A stretch of 5,363 nucleotides of DNA, from NCBI GenBank assembly GCA_002344965.1, contig DDUU01000033.1, positions 1 through 5,363 of the forward strand, given 5' to 3'. The position numbers and the translations under genes are program-made. A model generated the notes under the pieces. That model did no database searches, was not told the origin of the DNA, and saw nothing but the letters and a program-made list of their open reading frames with translations. This DNA is from Candidatus Tepidiaquacellales bacterium UBA2330 (lineage in GTDB: Bacteria > Bacteroidota > Ignavibacteria > Tepidaquicellales > Tepidaquicellaceae). Positions 1-5,363 of the stretch are shown here, in pieces. Each line of letters starts with the position of its first letter. Position 1 is the first letter of the stretch.

Positions 1-330
<330 letters not shown>

Positions 331-378
331 AATTATAACTTTGATTTGATCGTAGCTACAAGGTTATTTAAGGTATCG

Positions 379-423
379 AAATTTGCACACTAATATTTTT
401 TAATTTACTACTTGTGCAATTTT
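379..423 (-). other. rRNA leader hairpin (TTGCACA/TGTGCAA)
   Basis: A perfect 7-bp inverted repeat pairs 383-389 with 413-419. It extends by three A-T pairs (379-381 with 421-423) past one mismatch, and the loop is an AT-rich 23 nt. In the transcript it sits just after the boxA-like site and before mature 16S. Possible roles are a boxC-like spacer structure or an early processing hairpin. The RNase III stem itself cannot be judged without the 3' side of 16S. Confidence 0.35.
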
Positions 424-425
424 TA

Positions 426-437
426 TGTAAAAGAACA
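426..437 (-). promoter_or_regulatory. boxA-like rRNA antitermination site
   Basis: The minus-strand sequence TGTTCTTTTACA matches the enteric rrn boxA core TGCTCTTTAACA at 10 of 12 positions. It lies in the predicted rRNA leader, about a dozen bases after the inferred start site. boxA in nascent rRNA is where NusB/NusE bind to make polymerase resistant to Rho. The assignment rests on similarity and position only. Confidence 0.5.
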
Positions 438-456
438 TTTTTAAATACGAATTACA

Positions 457-485
457 AATATACGAGATTTCTTTTCTTAAGTCAA
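457..485 (-). promoter_or_regulatory. Probable rRNA operon promoter (-35 TTGACT, -10 TATATT)
   Basis: On the minus strand TTGACT (485-480) is followed after exactly 17 nt by TATATT (462-457). The -10 box also lies within TATATTTG (462-455), which fits the Bacteroidetes-type TAnnTTTG element, so the site suits either kind of housekeeping sigma factor. Transcription would begin near 450, giving a leader of about 120 nt before 16S. The position, spacing and direction all fit an rRNA promoter. The surroundings are very AT-rich, where chance -10 boxes are common, but the TTGACT hexamer with ideal spacing is less likely by chance. Confidence 0.65.
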
Positions 486-1361
486 TGAATATTTCCCGTT
501 ACTTAAAAAAATTTTTGATTTTTTTTAAAACCGACGTATATTTTTGAGTGATTCAATATAGCAATTTTATAAGAATTATTAAATTAATATTTAAATCGTT
601 TTTAATTTTGTATACAATTCTCAATTTCCCTTTTCCGTATAATATTTACCTCATTGCAGTTTTTATTTTGCGTAATAATTATACTTATTTGTTAATTTTA
701 TTCTGCTGAGAATTTTAGATTTATCTGAATGTTGAAGCTTAGTTTAAACTGAATTTTCTTTTAAAAAAAATTTTAGTTTCATAAACTTATTGGAGAAATT
801 ATTTTGTCAATAGCTTTGCAAAAGCTCTTTTTACAATACTTTGCAGCTAATCTATTCTGATTGTTTTAAATATTATTATACATAAAAATATTTTGCATTA
901 GTAAATAAAATAAATTTCGTTAAAGCTTTGCTTCGTAAAATCTTCATCAATTATTTTTTTAAAAATAATTTTATTTATTTATTATGGAAAGATTACTGAT
1001 CTGCAAAATGAATTTAATACAACTCTTGAATTTTTTTTCTCAATATGCTTTAGTCTGGATTTTGAATATCATTTCAGGCTTGATGAATATTTCCATAATA
1101 GAAATTGCTTTATAATTTTAAAAATACTTAACCGGAAATTTTTTCTTTGGATATTCTTTTAATCTTACGAACCATTATTCAATTTTTTTAATGTTAAGAT
1201 CACTTAATATAATAATGTTCTGACTCCTTTTTTGAAATACTTAATGCATTTGAAGATGTTGTTCCGGAATTGAATTACAAGTTTTGAATTTTCAATTGAT
1301 TTTAAAACCGATAAAAGTTAGTTTGATTATCAATTTTTTAAGATTTTATCAGATTTACTGA
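486..1361. other. Long AT-rich intergenic region, no gene seen
   Basis: Between the rRNA promoter and the first plus-strand gene I find no open frame of useful length, no tRNA-like cloverleaf and no coding remnant I recognise. Stops are dense in all frames. Small structures include the palindrome AGTTTAAACT (741-750), a short stem AGCTTT-GCA-AAAGCT followed by CTTTTT (812-831) and TTGAATTTTCAA (1284-1295); all are weak given the base composition. A promoter for the downstream operon must lie here or just before 1362, but no candidate stands out. Confidence 0.7.
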
Positions 1362-2432
1362 ATGGAAAAGACCAAGAAAAGATACTATCATCATAAGAGA
1401 AAGAAACCTTTTAAAACCAATGTTCAGCATGAATCTGAGTCTAAAACTCCTGAAAAGAAAATTTTACAAAGTGAAAATCTTTCAACCCGTCATTTATTAA
1501 ACCCAAATCAGCGCATTTCAGTTGTAATACCTTTATATAATGAGGAAGAATCTCTTCAGGAGCTTAGCGATTCGCTTAAATCAACTTTTGAAAATCTGAA
1601 TTGTAACTACGAAGTAATTTTTATTGATGACGGCAGCACTGATAAATCATTTCAGAAGATAAAAGAAATAAACAGAAAGAATAATAATTTTCACTGCATA
1701 AAGTTCAGAAGGAATTACGGAAAATCCGCAGCATTGGCAAAAGGATTCAAAGCAGCCAAAGGGAATATAATTATTACAATGGATGCTGATCTTCAGGATG
1801 ATCCGTCGGAAATCCCGGAGCTTATAAAAGTTTTAAATTCCGGTTATGACCTTGTTTCAGGCTGGAAAAAAGTCCGGTACGATCCTTTCATTAAAAAGCA
1901 TACTTCAAAAATATTCAACTATTTCACATCTAAACTTTCAGGCATAAGGCTTCACGATTTTAACTGCGGGCTGAAAGCATACAAGAGAGATGTCGTAAAA
2001 TCTATCAGGATATACGGCGAAATGCACAGATATATTCCTGCGCTTGCTCATCTCTCGGGATTTAAAGTTACGGAAAAACCCGTTAAGCATCACGCAAGAA
2101 AGTACGGAGTTACAAAATTCGGAGCAAGCAGATTTGTAAACGGATTTCTTGACCTGCTTACTGTCTCATTCACAAACAAGTATATGAAACGTCCCCTGCA
2201 TTTCTTCGGAAGCATGGGAATTTTAATTTCCGCTGCCGGATTTCTGATCTCTCTTTATCTAGTAATTCTTAAGTTTATAGAAGGCAAACCATTAAGCGAC
2301 AGACCTTTATTCCTTGTCGGGATTTTTATGATGGTAGTCGGCATTCAGTTTTTATCGCTCGGTCTGATAGCCGAGATGATAACCAAATCAAATATTAACG
2401 ACGAAGATATTCTCGTTGAAGAAACCATATAA
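1362..2432 (+). CDS. Membrane-anchored GT2 family glycosyltransferase (DPM1/GtrB/ArnC-like)
   Basis: This 356-residue protein likely moves a sugar from a nucleotide-sugar to a polyprenyl phosphate or similar lipid carrier at the inner face of the cytoplasmic membrane. A GT-A fold spans residues ~51-270: SVVIPLYNEEE (53-63), the nucleotide-binding DDGS (89-92), and DADLQDDP (141-148), in which D141-x-D143 is the metal-binding DxD. DFNCGLKAYKRDV (199-211) and HARKYGVTKFG (244-254) are also typical of this subgroup. Two C-terminal membrane helices (~279-303 and ~316-340) match the GtrB/ArnC layout. Family members usually start a few residues before the VIPxYNE strand; this one adds ~50 residues, very basic at the start (9 Lys/Arg and 2 His in the first 18). 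ATG 1362 is the only upstream Met, and no Shine-Dalgarno is visible. It ends in tandem stops, 21 nt before lpxA. The sugar and lipid acceptor cannot be read from sequence. Confidence 0.9.
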   Translation: MEKTKKRYYHHKRKKPFKTNVQHESESKTPEKKILQSENLSTRHLLNPNQRISVVIPLYNEEESLQELSDSLKSTFENLNCNYEVIFIDDGSTDKSFQKIKEINRKNNNFHCIKFRRNYGKSAALAKGFKAAKGNIIITMDADLQDDPSEIPELIKVLNSGYDLVSGWKKVRYDPFIKKHTSKIFNYFTSKLSGIRLHDFNCGLKAYKRDVVKSIRIYGEMHRYIPALAHLSGFKVTEKPVKHHARKYGVTKFGASRFVNGFLDLLTVSFTNKYMKRPLHFFGSMGILISAAGFLISLYLVILKFIEGKPLSDRPLFLVGIFMMVVGIQFLSLGLIAEMITKSNINDEDILVEETI

Positions 2433-2453
2433 TAATTTATTCAAAGTATATTA

Positions 2454-3218
2454 ATGTCAAATTCTGTTGTAAGTAAAAAAGCAAGTATCGGAAAAAATTT
2501 CATAATCAAGGATTTTTCAATCATAGAAGATGACGTAGTGATCGGTAATAATGTCGAGATAGGTTCGAATGTTGTGATCGCAAACGGAGCAAGAATATCA
2601 GATAATGTAAAGATTCATCACGGGGCAGTGATAAGCACAAATCCTCAGGACCTTAAATTCGAAGGTGAGATCACGACAATGGAAATAGGCGAAGGCACAG
2701 TAATCAGAGAATATGCTACGCTTAACCGCGGAACAAATTACAATAAAAAAACTACTGTGGGCAGTAACTGTTTTATAATGGCTTACGCACATGTTGCACA
2801 TGACTGCATTATAGGCGATCGCGTGATTATTGCAAACAGCGTTCAGATGGGCGGACATGTTGAGATCGGCGATTGGACAATTGTCGGAGGTCTGGTCCCG
2901 ATTCATCAGTTTACAAAAATCGGCGCGCATGTGATGATAGGCGGCGGATTCCGGACTGTAAAAGATCTTCCCCCCTATATTCTCGCCGGCGGTTATCCGC
3001 TGAGATTTGAAGGAATAAATCTGGTCGGGCTGAGAAGAAGAGGATTCACGAATGAACAGATCGCGAATATTAAAGACGCTTATGATCTTATCTACAGATC
3101 TGAGTATAACTTCGGAGATGCAGTCAGAAAAATTATATCAAACGGAAATGTACAGCCGGAAGTACAGCTTATAATCGATTTTATTGAAAACAGTAAACGC
3201 GGAATAGTAAAGGGCTGA
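2454..3218 (+). CDS. lpxA: UDP-N-acetylglucosamine acyltransferase LpxA
   Basis: LpxA catalyses the first step of lipid A synthesis in the cytosol, 3-O-acylation of UDP-GlcNAc by a hydroxyacyl-ACP. The 254 residues (E. coli has 262) show the left-handed beta-helix hexapeptide pattern over ~1-180 (for example VVIGNNVEIGSNVVIANGA at 28-46). The loop PQDLKF (64-69) carries the Asp/Lys pair that contacts substrate in E. coli. AHVAHDC (112-118) contains the general-base His, here H116, equivalent to E. coli H125. GGHV (133-136), HQF (151-153) and GAHVMIGG (157-164) are further signature blocks. A helical C-terminal domain begins around GLRRRGF (192-198), which is diagnostic of LpxA. The start at ATG 2454 agrees with the family N-terminus. 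Its TGA overlaps the next ATG. No lpxD, lpxC/fabZ or lpxB lies beside it here. Acyl-chain length preference was not inferred. Confidence 0.97.
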   Translation: MSNSVVSKKASIGKNFIIKDFSIIEDDVVIGNNVEIGSNVVIANGARISDNVKIHHGAVISTNPQDLKFEGEITTMEIGEGTVIREYATLNRGTNYNKKTTVGSNCFIMAYAHVAHDCIIGDRVIIANSVQMGGHVEIGDWTIVGGLVPIHQFTKIGAHVMIGGGFRTVKDLPPYILAGGYPLRFEGINLVGLRRRGFTNEQIANIKDAYDLIYRSEYNFGDAVRKIISNGNVQPEVQLIIDFIENSKRGIVKG

Positions 3219-3829
3219 TGCAGTCGAATAAGAATTATGAAATTAAGTGCCGTGTCAGGAATCTAATCAAATTAAAAAAATTACTTCTCTCAGATAAAAG
3301 TTACACATATTCAGAAGAATCTCAGAAAGATATTTATTACAAGGTAAAGGAAGGAAGACTAAAGCTGAGAATAATAAACTTTAGCATAGCAAATCTGATC
3401 TTTTACAAAAGAACCGACAAAAGAAAAATCAGAACTTCAGAATATATTTTATCACGGACAAATGATTTCAGACAGCTTGAAAATATTTTAAACAGTCAGT
3501 TTGAGACGCTGACTGTTGTTTCAAAGCAAAGAAATATTTTCATTAAAGATAATATCAGGATCCATCTTGATAAAGTAAAGAGACTTGGTGAGTTTCTGGA
3601 AATAGAAATTATTTATAAGGATCTAAAATCAGCAAAAAAACTAATGGACTTCTATATAAATTTTCTTGACCTGAACGGTGAAGATTTTATAAAGAATTCT
3701 TATTCAGATCTGTTAATTAAAAAAGATTATGTCCGCACAAAAAAAGGATACGGAACATCACATAACGACGAAAGTGCTCTTCGCGATGAAGCAGAGAAAA
3801 GAAAAAATCGCAATGCTTACTGCGTATGA
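3218..3829 (+). CDS. CYTH-domain protein (class IV adenylate cyclase / triphosphate tunnel enzyme-like)
   Basis: CYTH proteins form a beta-barrel tunnel that binds triphosphates through inward-facing Glu, Lys and Arg; members include CyaB-type adenylate cyclases, thiamine triphosphatases and inorganic triphosphatases. The N-terminal NYEIKCR (6-12) matches the family's xExK opening, with Asn instead of the first Glu of ExExK. Later strands fit well: KDIYYKVKEGRLKLRI (37-52), FYKRTD (62-67), TSEY (73-76), SKQRNIF (102-108), IRIHLDKVKRLGEFLEIEI (113-131). The core ends near SYSDLLIKK (161-169). Residues ~171-203 are a charged tail read out of frame through the start of panB, so the native end may be earlier. 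The ATG overlaps the lpxA TGA by one base, with an AAAGGG just upstream, pointing to translational coupling. The gene looks more A-rich than its neighbours. Substrate is unknown; cyclase activity should not be assumed. Confidence 0.82.
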   Translation: MQSNKNYEIKCRVRNLIKLKKLLLSDKSYTYSEESQKDIYYKVKEGRLKLRIINFSIANLIFYKRTDKRKIRTSEYILSRTNDFRQLENILNSQFETLTVVSKQRNIFIKDNIRIHLDKVKRLGEFLEIEIIYKDLKSAKKLMDFYINFLDLNGEDFIKNSYSDLLIKKDYVRTKKGYGTSHNDESALRDEAEKRKNRNAYCV

Positions 3830-4550
3830 TTTTCTTACAGCTAAATTTCTTGACGCTGCCGGAATTGACGTAATACTTGTCGGTGATTCTCTCGGAAATG
3901 TAATACAGGGAAATGAAACAACCTTACCTGTTACGCTTGAAGAAATGATATACCATACAAAGATTGTAAAGAGAGCCGTGACGAATGCGATCGTAGTTGC
4001 GGATATGACTTTTATGAGTTATCAGGTGGGGGTAAAAGAAGCAATCACAAACTGCGGAAGAGTTATGAAAGAGACGGCATGCGACGCCGTAAAAATGGAA
4101 GGCGGTGATTATATTGCAGAGACAGTCAGGCGCGTAGTAGAGATCGGAATTCCCGTAATGGGACATCTCGGACTGACTCCGCAGTCAATTAATAAATTCG
4201 GAAGTTACAAAACCCGCGGAACAGAGAAGGAAGAAGCGGATAAAATATATAAGGATTCTCTGCTGCTTGAGAAAGCCGGATGTTTTGCAATAGTCCTTGA
4301 AAAAATTCCCGAAAAACTCGGAGCTAAGATCTCACGCGCATTAAAAATTCCGACTATAGGAATTGGCGCAGGACCTTCGTGCGACGGTCAGGTGCTTGTA
4401 ACTCACGATATGCTCGGGCTTATAGAAGATTTTAAACCCAGATTCGTCAGAAGATACGCAAACATGGCTGTTGATACAAAAGATGCGTTCAGAAAATATA
4501 TAAAGGATGTAAAAGATAAGAAATTTCCAACCTTAAAAGAAAGTTACTGA
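3729..4550 (+). CDS. panB: 3-methyl-2-oxobutanoate hydroxymethyltransferase PanB
   Basis: PanB makes ketopantoate from alpha-ketoisovalerate and 5,10-methylene-tetrahydrofolate, the committed step toward pantothenate and coenzyme A, in the cytosol. The 273-residue protein is a complete TIM barrel with the family blocks in order: AMLTAYD (28-34), LVGDSLG (50-56, metal ligand D53), LPVTLEEMIYHT (66-77), ADMTFMSY (91-98, D92), VKMEGG (121-126, K122 and E124), GHLGLTPQS (145-153), VLEKIP (189-194, E191 matching the E. coli base E181), IGIGAG (210-215) and DGQVLV (219-224). ATG 3729 is preferred because residues 12-21 (ITTKVLFAMK) look like the conserved N-terminal helix. ATG 3786 would remove most of it. 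No Shine-Dalgarno precedes either. The first 101 nt overlap the CYTH frame. No panC is present in the window. Confidence 0.97.
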   Translation: MSAQKKDTEHHITTKVLFAMKQRKEKIAMLTAYDFLTAKFLDAAGIDVILVGDSLGNVIQGNETTLPVTLEEMIYHTKIVKRAVTNAIVVADMTFMSYQVGVKEAITNCGRVMKETACDAVKMEGGDYIAETVRRVVEIGIPVMGHLGLTPQSINKFGSYKTRGTEKEEADKIYKDSLLLEKAGCFAIVLEKIPEKLGAKISRALKIPTIGIGAGPSCDGQVLVTHDMLGLIEDFKPRFVRRYANMAVDTKDAFRKYIKDVKDKKFPTLKESY

Positions 4551-4559
4551 ATAGTAACT
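4542..4559 (+). terminator. Hairpin over the panB stop codon
   Basis: AGTTACT (4542-4548) and AGTAACT (4553-4559) form a perfect 7-bp stem with a GAAT loop; the TGA stop (4548-4550) falls in the stem-loop. No T-run follows directly. A second, weaker stem AAACA/TGTTT with a T-run (4567-4585) lies just downstream. Together they may mark the 3' end of the operon transcript, but neither is a strong intrinsic terminator. Confidence 0.35.
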
Positions 4560-4682
4560 CCGCTTTAAACAGTTGAATGTTTTTTAAGTCAGATTTAATT
4601 CGGTTTATGTCCCGCCTATGCTGAGGTCACAAATAAAATTCATCAGTAAAACCCGAAATCAATTCTAAAATATCATTAAACT

Positions 4683-4699
4683 TTCACCGAATCGGTGAA
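4683..4699. promoter_or_regulatory. 17-bp palindrome, possible operator
   Basis: TTCACCGA (4683-4690) and TCGGTGAA (4692-4699) are perfect 8-bp arms around a single central A. The site is GC-richer than its surroundings and has the size and symmetry of a dimeric regulator's operator. As RNA it could not form a normal hairpin, because the loop would be one base. No regulator gene is nearby, and the function is inferred from symmetry alone. Confidence 0.35.
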
Positions 4700-4704
4700 T
4701 CATC

Positions 4705-4737
4705 TTTAGTCACCAACAGCATTTCCTGCGAAGTCTG
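4705..4737. repeat. 33-bp imperfect direct repeat, copy 1
   Basis: This copy matches 4820-4852 at 29 of 33 positions, 115 nt apart and in the same orientation. The shared core CACCAAC...CTGCGAAGTCTG is far above chance in this AT-rich DNA. Read on the minus strand it encodes QTSQEMLLVTK. Confidence 0.9.
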
Positions 4738-4762
4738 AAAAATATACCCGCCGATGCTGTTG
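4714..4762. repeat. 9-bp inverted repeat CAACAGCAT/ATGCTGTTG
   Basis: CAACAGCAT (4714-4722) is the exact reverse complement of ATGCTGTTG (4754-4762), with 31 nt between them. The left arm lies inside direct-repeat copy 1. Copy 2 has CAACAACAT and no matching right arm, so the hairpin is not shared by both copies. Confidence 0.6.
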
Positions 4763-4819
4763 TTCCAATAAGTTTGCACATTTAAAATACTCTGTTAACA
4801 GTAAAACTATTACAAACTA

Positions 4820-4852
4820 TTTGGTCACCAACAACATTGACTGCGAAGTCTG
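4820..4852. repeat. 33-bp imperfect direct repeat, copy 2
   Basis: This is the second copy of the repeat at 4705-4737. On the minus strand it reads QTSQSMLLVTK and is then closed by TAG. Two of the three changed codons relative to copy 1 are synonymous in this frame. On its right side the match jumps to the sequence after AGTTTGCAC (4771-4779), as if copy 2 had lost ~39 nt that copy 1 retains. Confidence 0.9.
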
Positions 4853-4937
4853 CACGTTATTTTAATTTTAAATTAAAATTTCCGTCAACTAACAGATAAG
4901 TCTTGTTTTTAAAAATCATAAATCATAAGTTCAAAAA

Positions 4938-4943
4938 AAGGAG
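4938..4943 (+). promoter_or_regulatory. Strong Shine-Dalgarno deciding the start at 4949/4952
   Basis: AAGGAG lies 5 nt before ATG 4949 and 8 nt before the in-frame ATG 4952. It is the clearest ribosome binding site in the window. It fixes initiation upstream of the TGCT tract, not at TTG 4981 or ATG 4977 at or inside the tract's edge, neither of which has such a site. Confidence 0.8.
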
Positions 4944-4948
4944 ATATT

Positions 4949-5346
<398 letters not shown>

Positions 5347-5363
5347 AGTCTTAAATTACCTGT

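Larger units (their letters stand above)
4576..4794 (-). pseudogene. Possible decayed minus-strand coding remnant
   Basis: One minus-strand frame reads from just after a TAA (4797-4795) through the panB 3' flank with only two stops, both TGA (4686-4684 and 4629-4627). It contains sensible-looking peptides such as VQTYWNNSIGGYIF and KFNDILELISGFTDEF. The stretch QTSQEMLLVTK within it is repeated, mostly with synonymous changes, at 4820-4852. I do not recognise the protein. The GGYIF...MLLVTK end loosely recalls type IX secretion C-terminal sorting tails, a weak resemblance. It could instead be an intergenic repeat that happens to be open. Confidence 0.25.
4551..4937. other. Intergenic region between panB and the Asp-box gene
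   Basis: There is no intact gene in these ~390 nt. The stretch holds a 17-bp palindrome, a 33-bp imperfect direct repeat, a 9-bp inverted repeat and a minus-strand frame that may be gene debris, each entered separately. The final ~70 nt (4860-4935) are plain AT-rich leader with the short tandem ATCATAA repeat before the Shine-Dalgarno. No convincing promoter for the downstream gene could be fixed. Confidence 0.75.

Noticed and set aside
741..750. Palindrome AGTTTAAACT
   Set aside because: Short AT palindromes are expected by chance in this base composition.
812..831. Intrinsic terminator AGCTTT-GCA-AAAGCT plus CTTTTT
   Set aside because: The stem is short and AT-rich, and no gene on the plus strand ends upstream of it.
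1284..1295. Palindrome TTGAATTTTCAA as an operator for the glycosyltransferase operon
   Set aside because: It is AT-only apart from one G-C pair per arm, with no associated promoter elements; not distinguishable from background.
2598..2930. 110-codon minus-strand frame
   Set aside because: It is antisense to the well-supported lpxA gene, Cys/His-rich without a known pattern, and has no start context.
3739..3745. A7 run near the panB start as a phase-variable tract
   Set aside because: It is short, panB is an essential-type biosynthetic gene, and A-runs are common in this genome.
3924..4166. 80-codon minus-strand frame
   Set aside because: It is antisense to the panB catalytic core and shows no recognisable protein features.
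4705..4852. CRISPR array from the paired 33-bp repeats
   Set aside because: There are only two copies, with four mismatches and an 82-nt gap of unlike sequence, and no cas genes.

Overview
The window looks like chromosomal DNA of an AT-rich Gram-negative bacterium. The start of a 16S rRNA gene lies on the minus strand at the left edge. Its conserved 5' block resembles the Chlorobi/Ignavibacteria side of the Bacteroidota-Chlorobi group more than typical Bacteroidetes, which is an impression from memory and not a search. The presence of lpxA implies an outer membrane with lipid A.

Layout: (1) 1-330, minus strand: the first ~330 nt of 16S rRNA. Upstream of it are a well-formed TTGACT-17-TATATT promoter, a boxA-like antitermination site and a leader hairpin. 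(2) ~490-1361: a long, very AT-rich gap with no supportable gene, separating the divergent rRNA operon from the plus-strand genes. (3) 1362-4550, plus strand: four closely packed genes, probably one operon. They are a membrane-anchored GT2 glycosyltransferase of the DPM1/GtrB/ArnC type, lpxA, a CYTH-domain protein and panB. lpxA and the CYTH gene overlap by one base (TGATG), and the CYTH frame runs 101 nt into panB. (4) 4551-4948: a non-coding stretch with a hairpin at the panB stop, a 17-bp palindrome, a 33-bp imperfect direct repeat and possible minus-strand gene debris. (5) 4949-5363: the start of an exported Asp-box (BNR/sialidase-like) protein gene with a strong Shine-Dalgarno. A TGCT x10 tetranucleotide tract interrupts its signal-peptide region.

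Functionally, the operon joins envelope synthesis (first step of lipid A; a polyprenyl-phosphate-type glycosyltransferase) to coenzyme A synthesis (ketopantoate for pantothenate) and a phosphate-metabolising CYTH enzyme. The most notable element is the TGCT tract. In the sequenced state the well-placed ATG runs into a stop right after the tract. Gain of one unit or loss of two would join the start and leader to the Asp-box body. This is the classic layout of a phase-variable surface or secreted protein, and here the repeat also encodes the hydrophobic core of the signal peptide.
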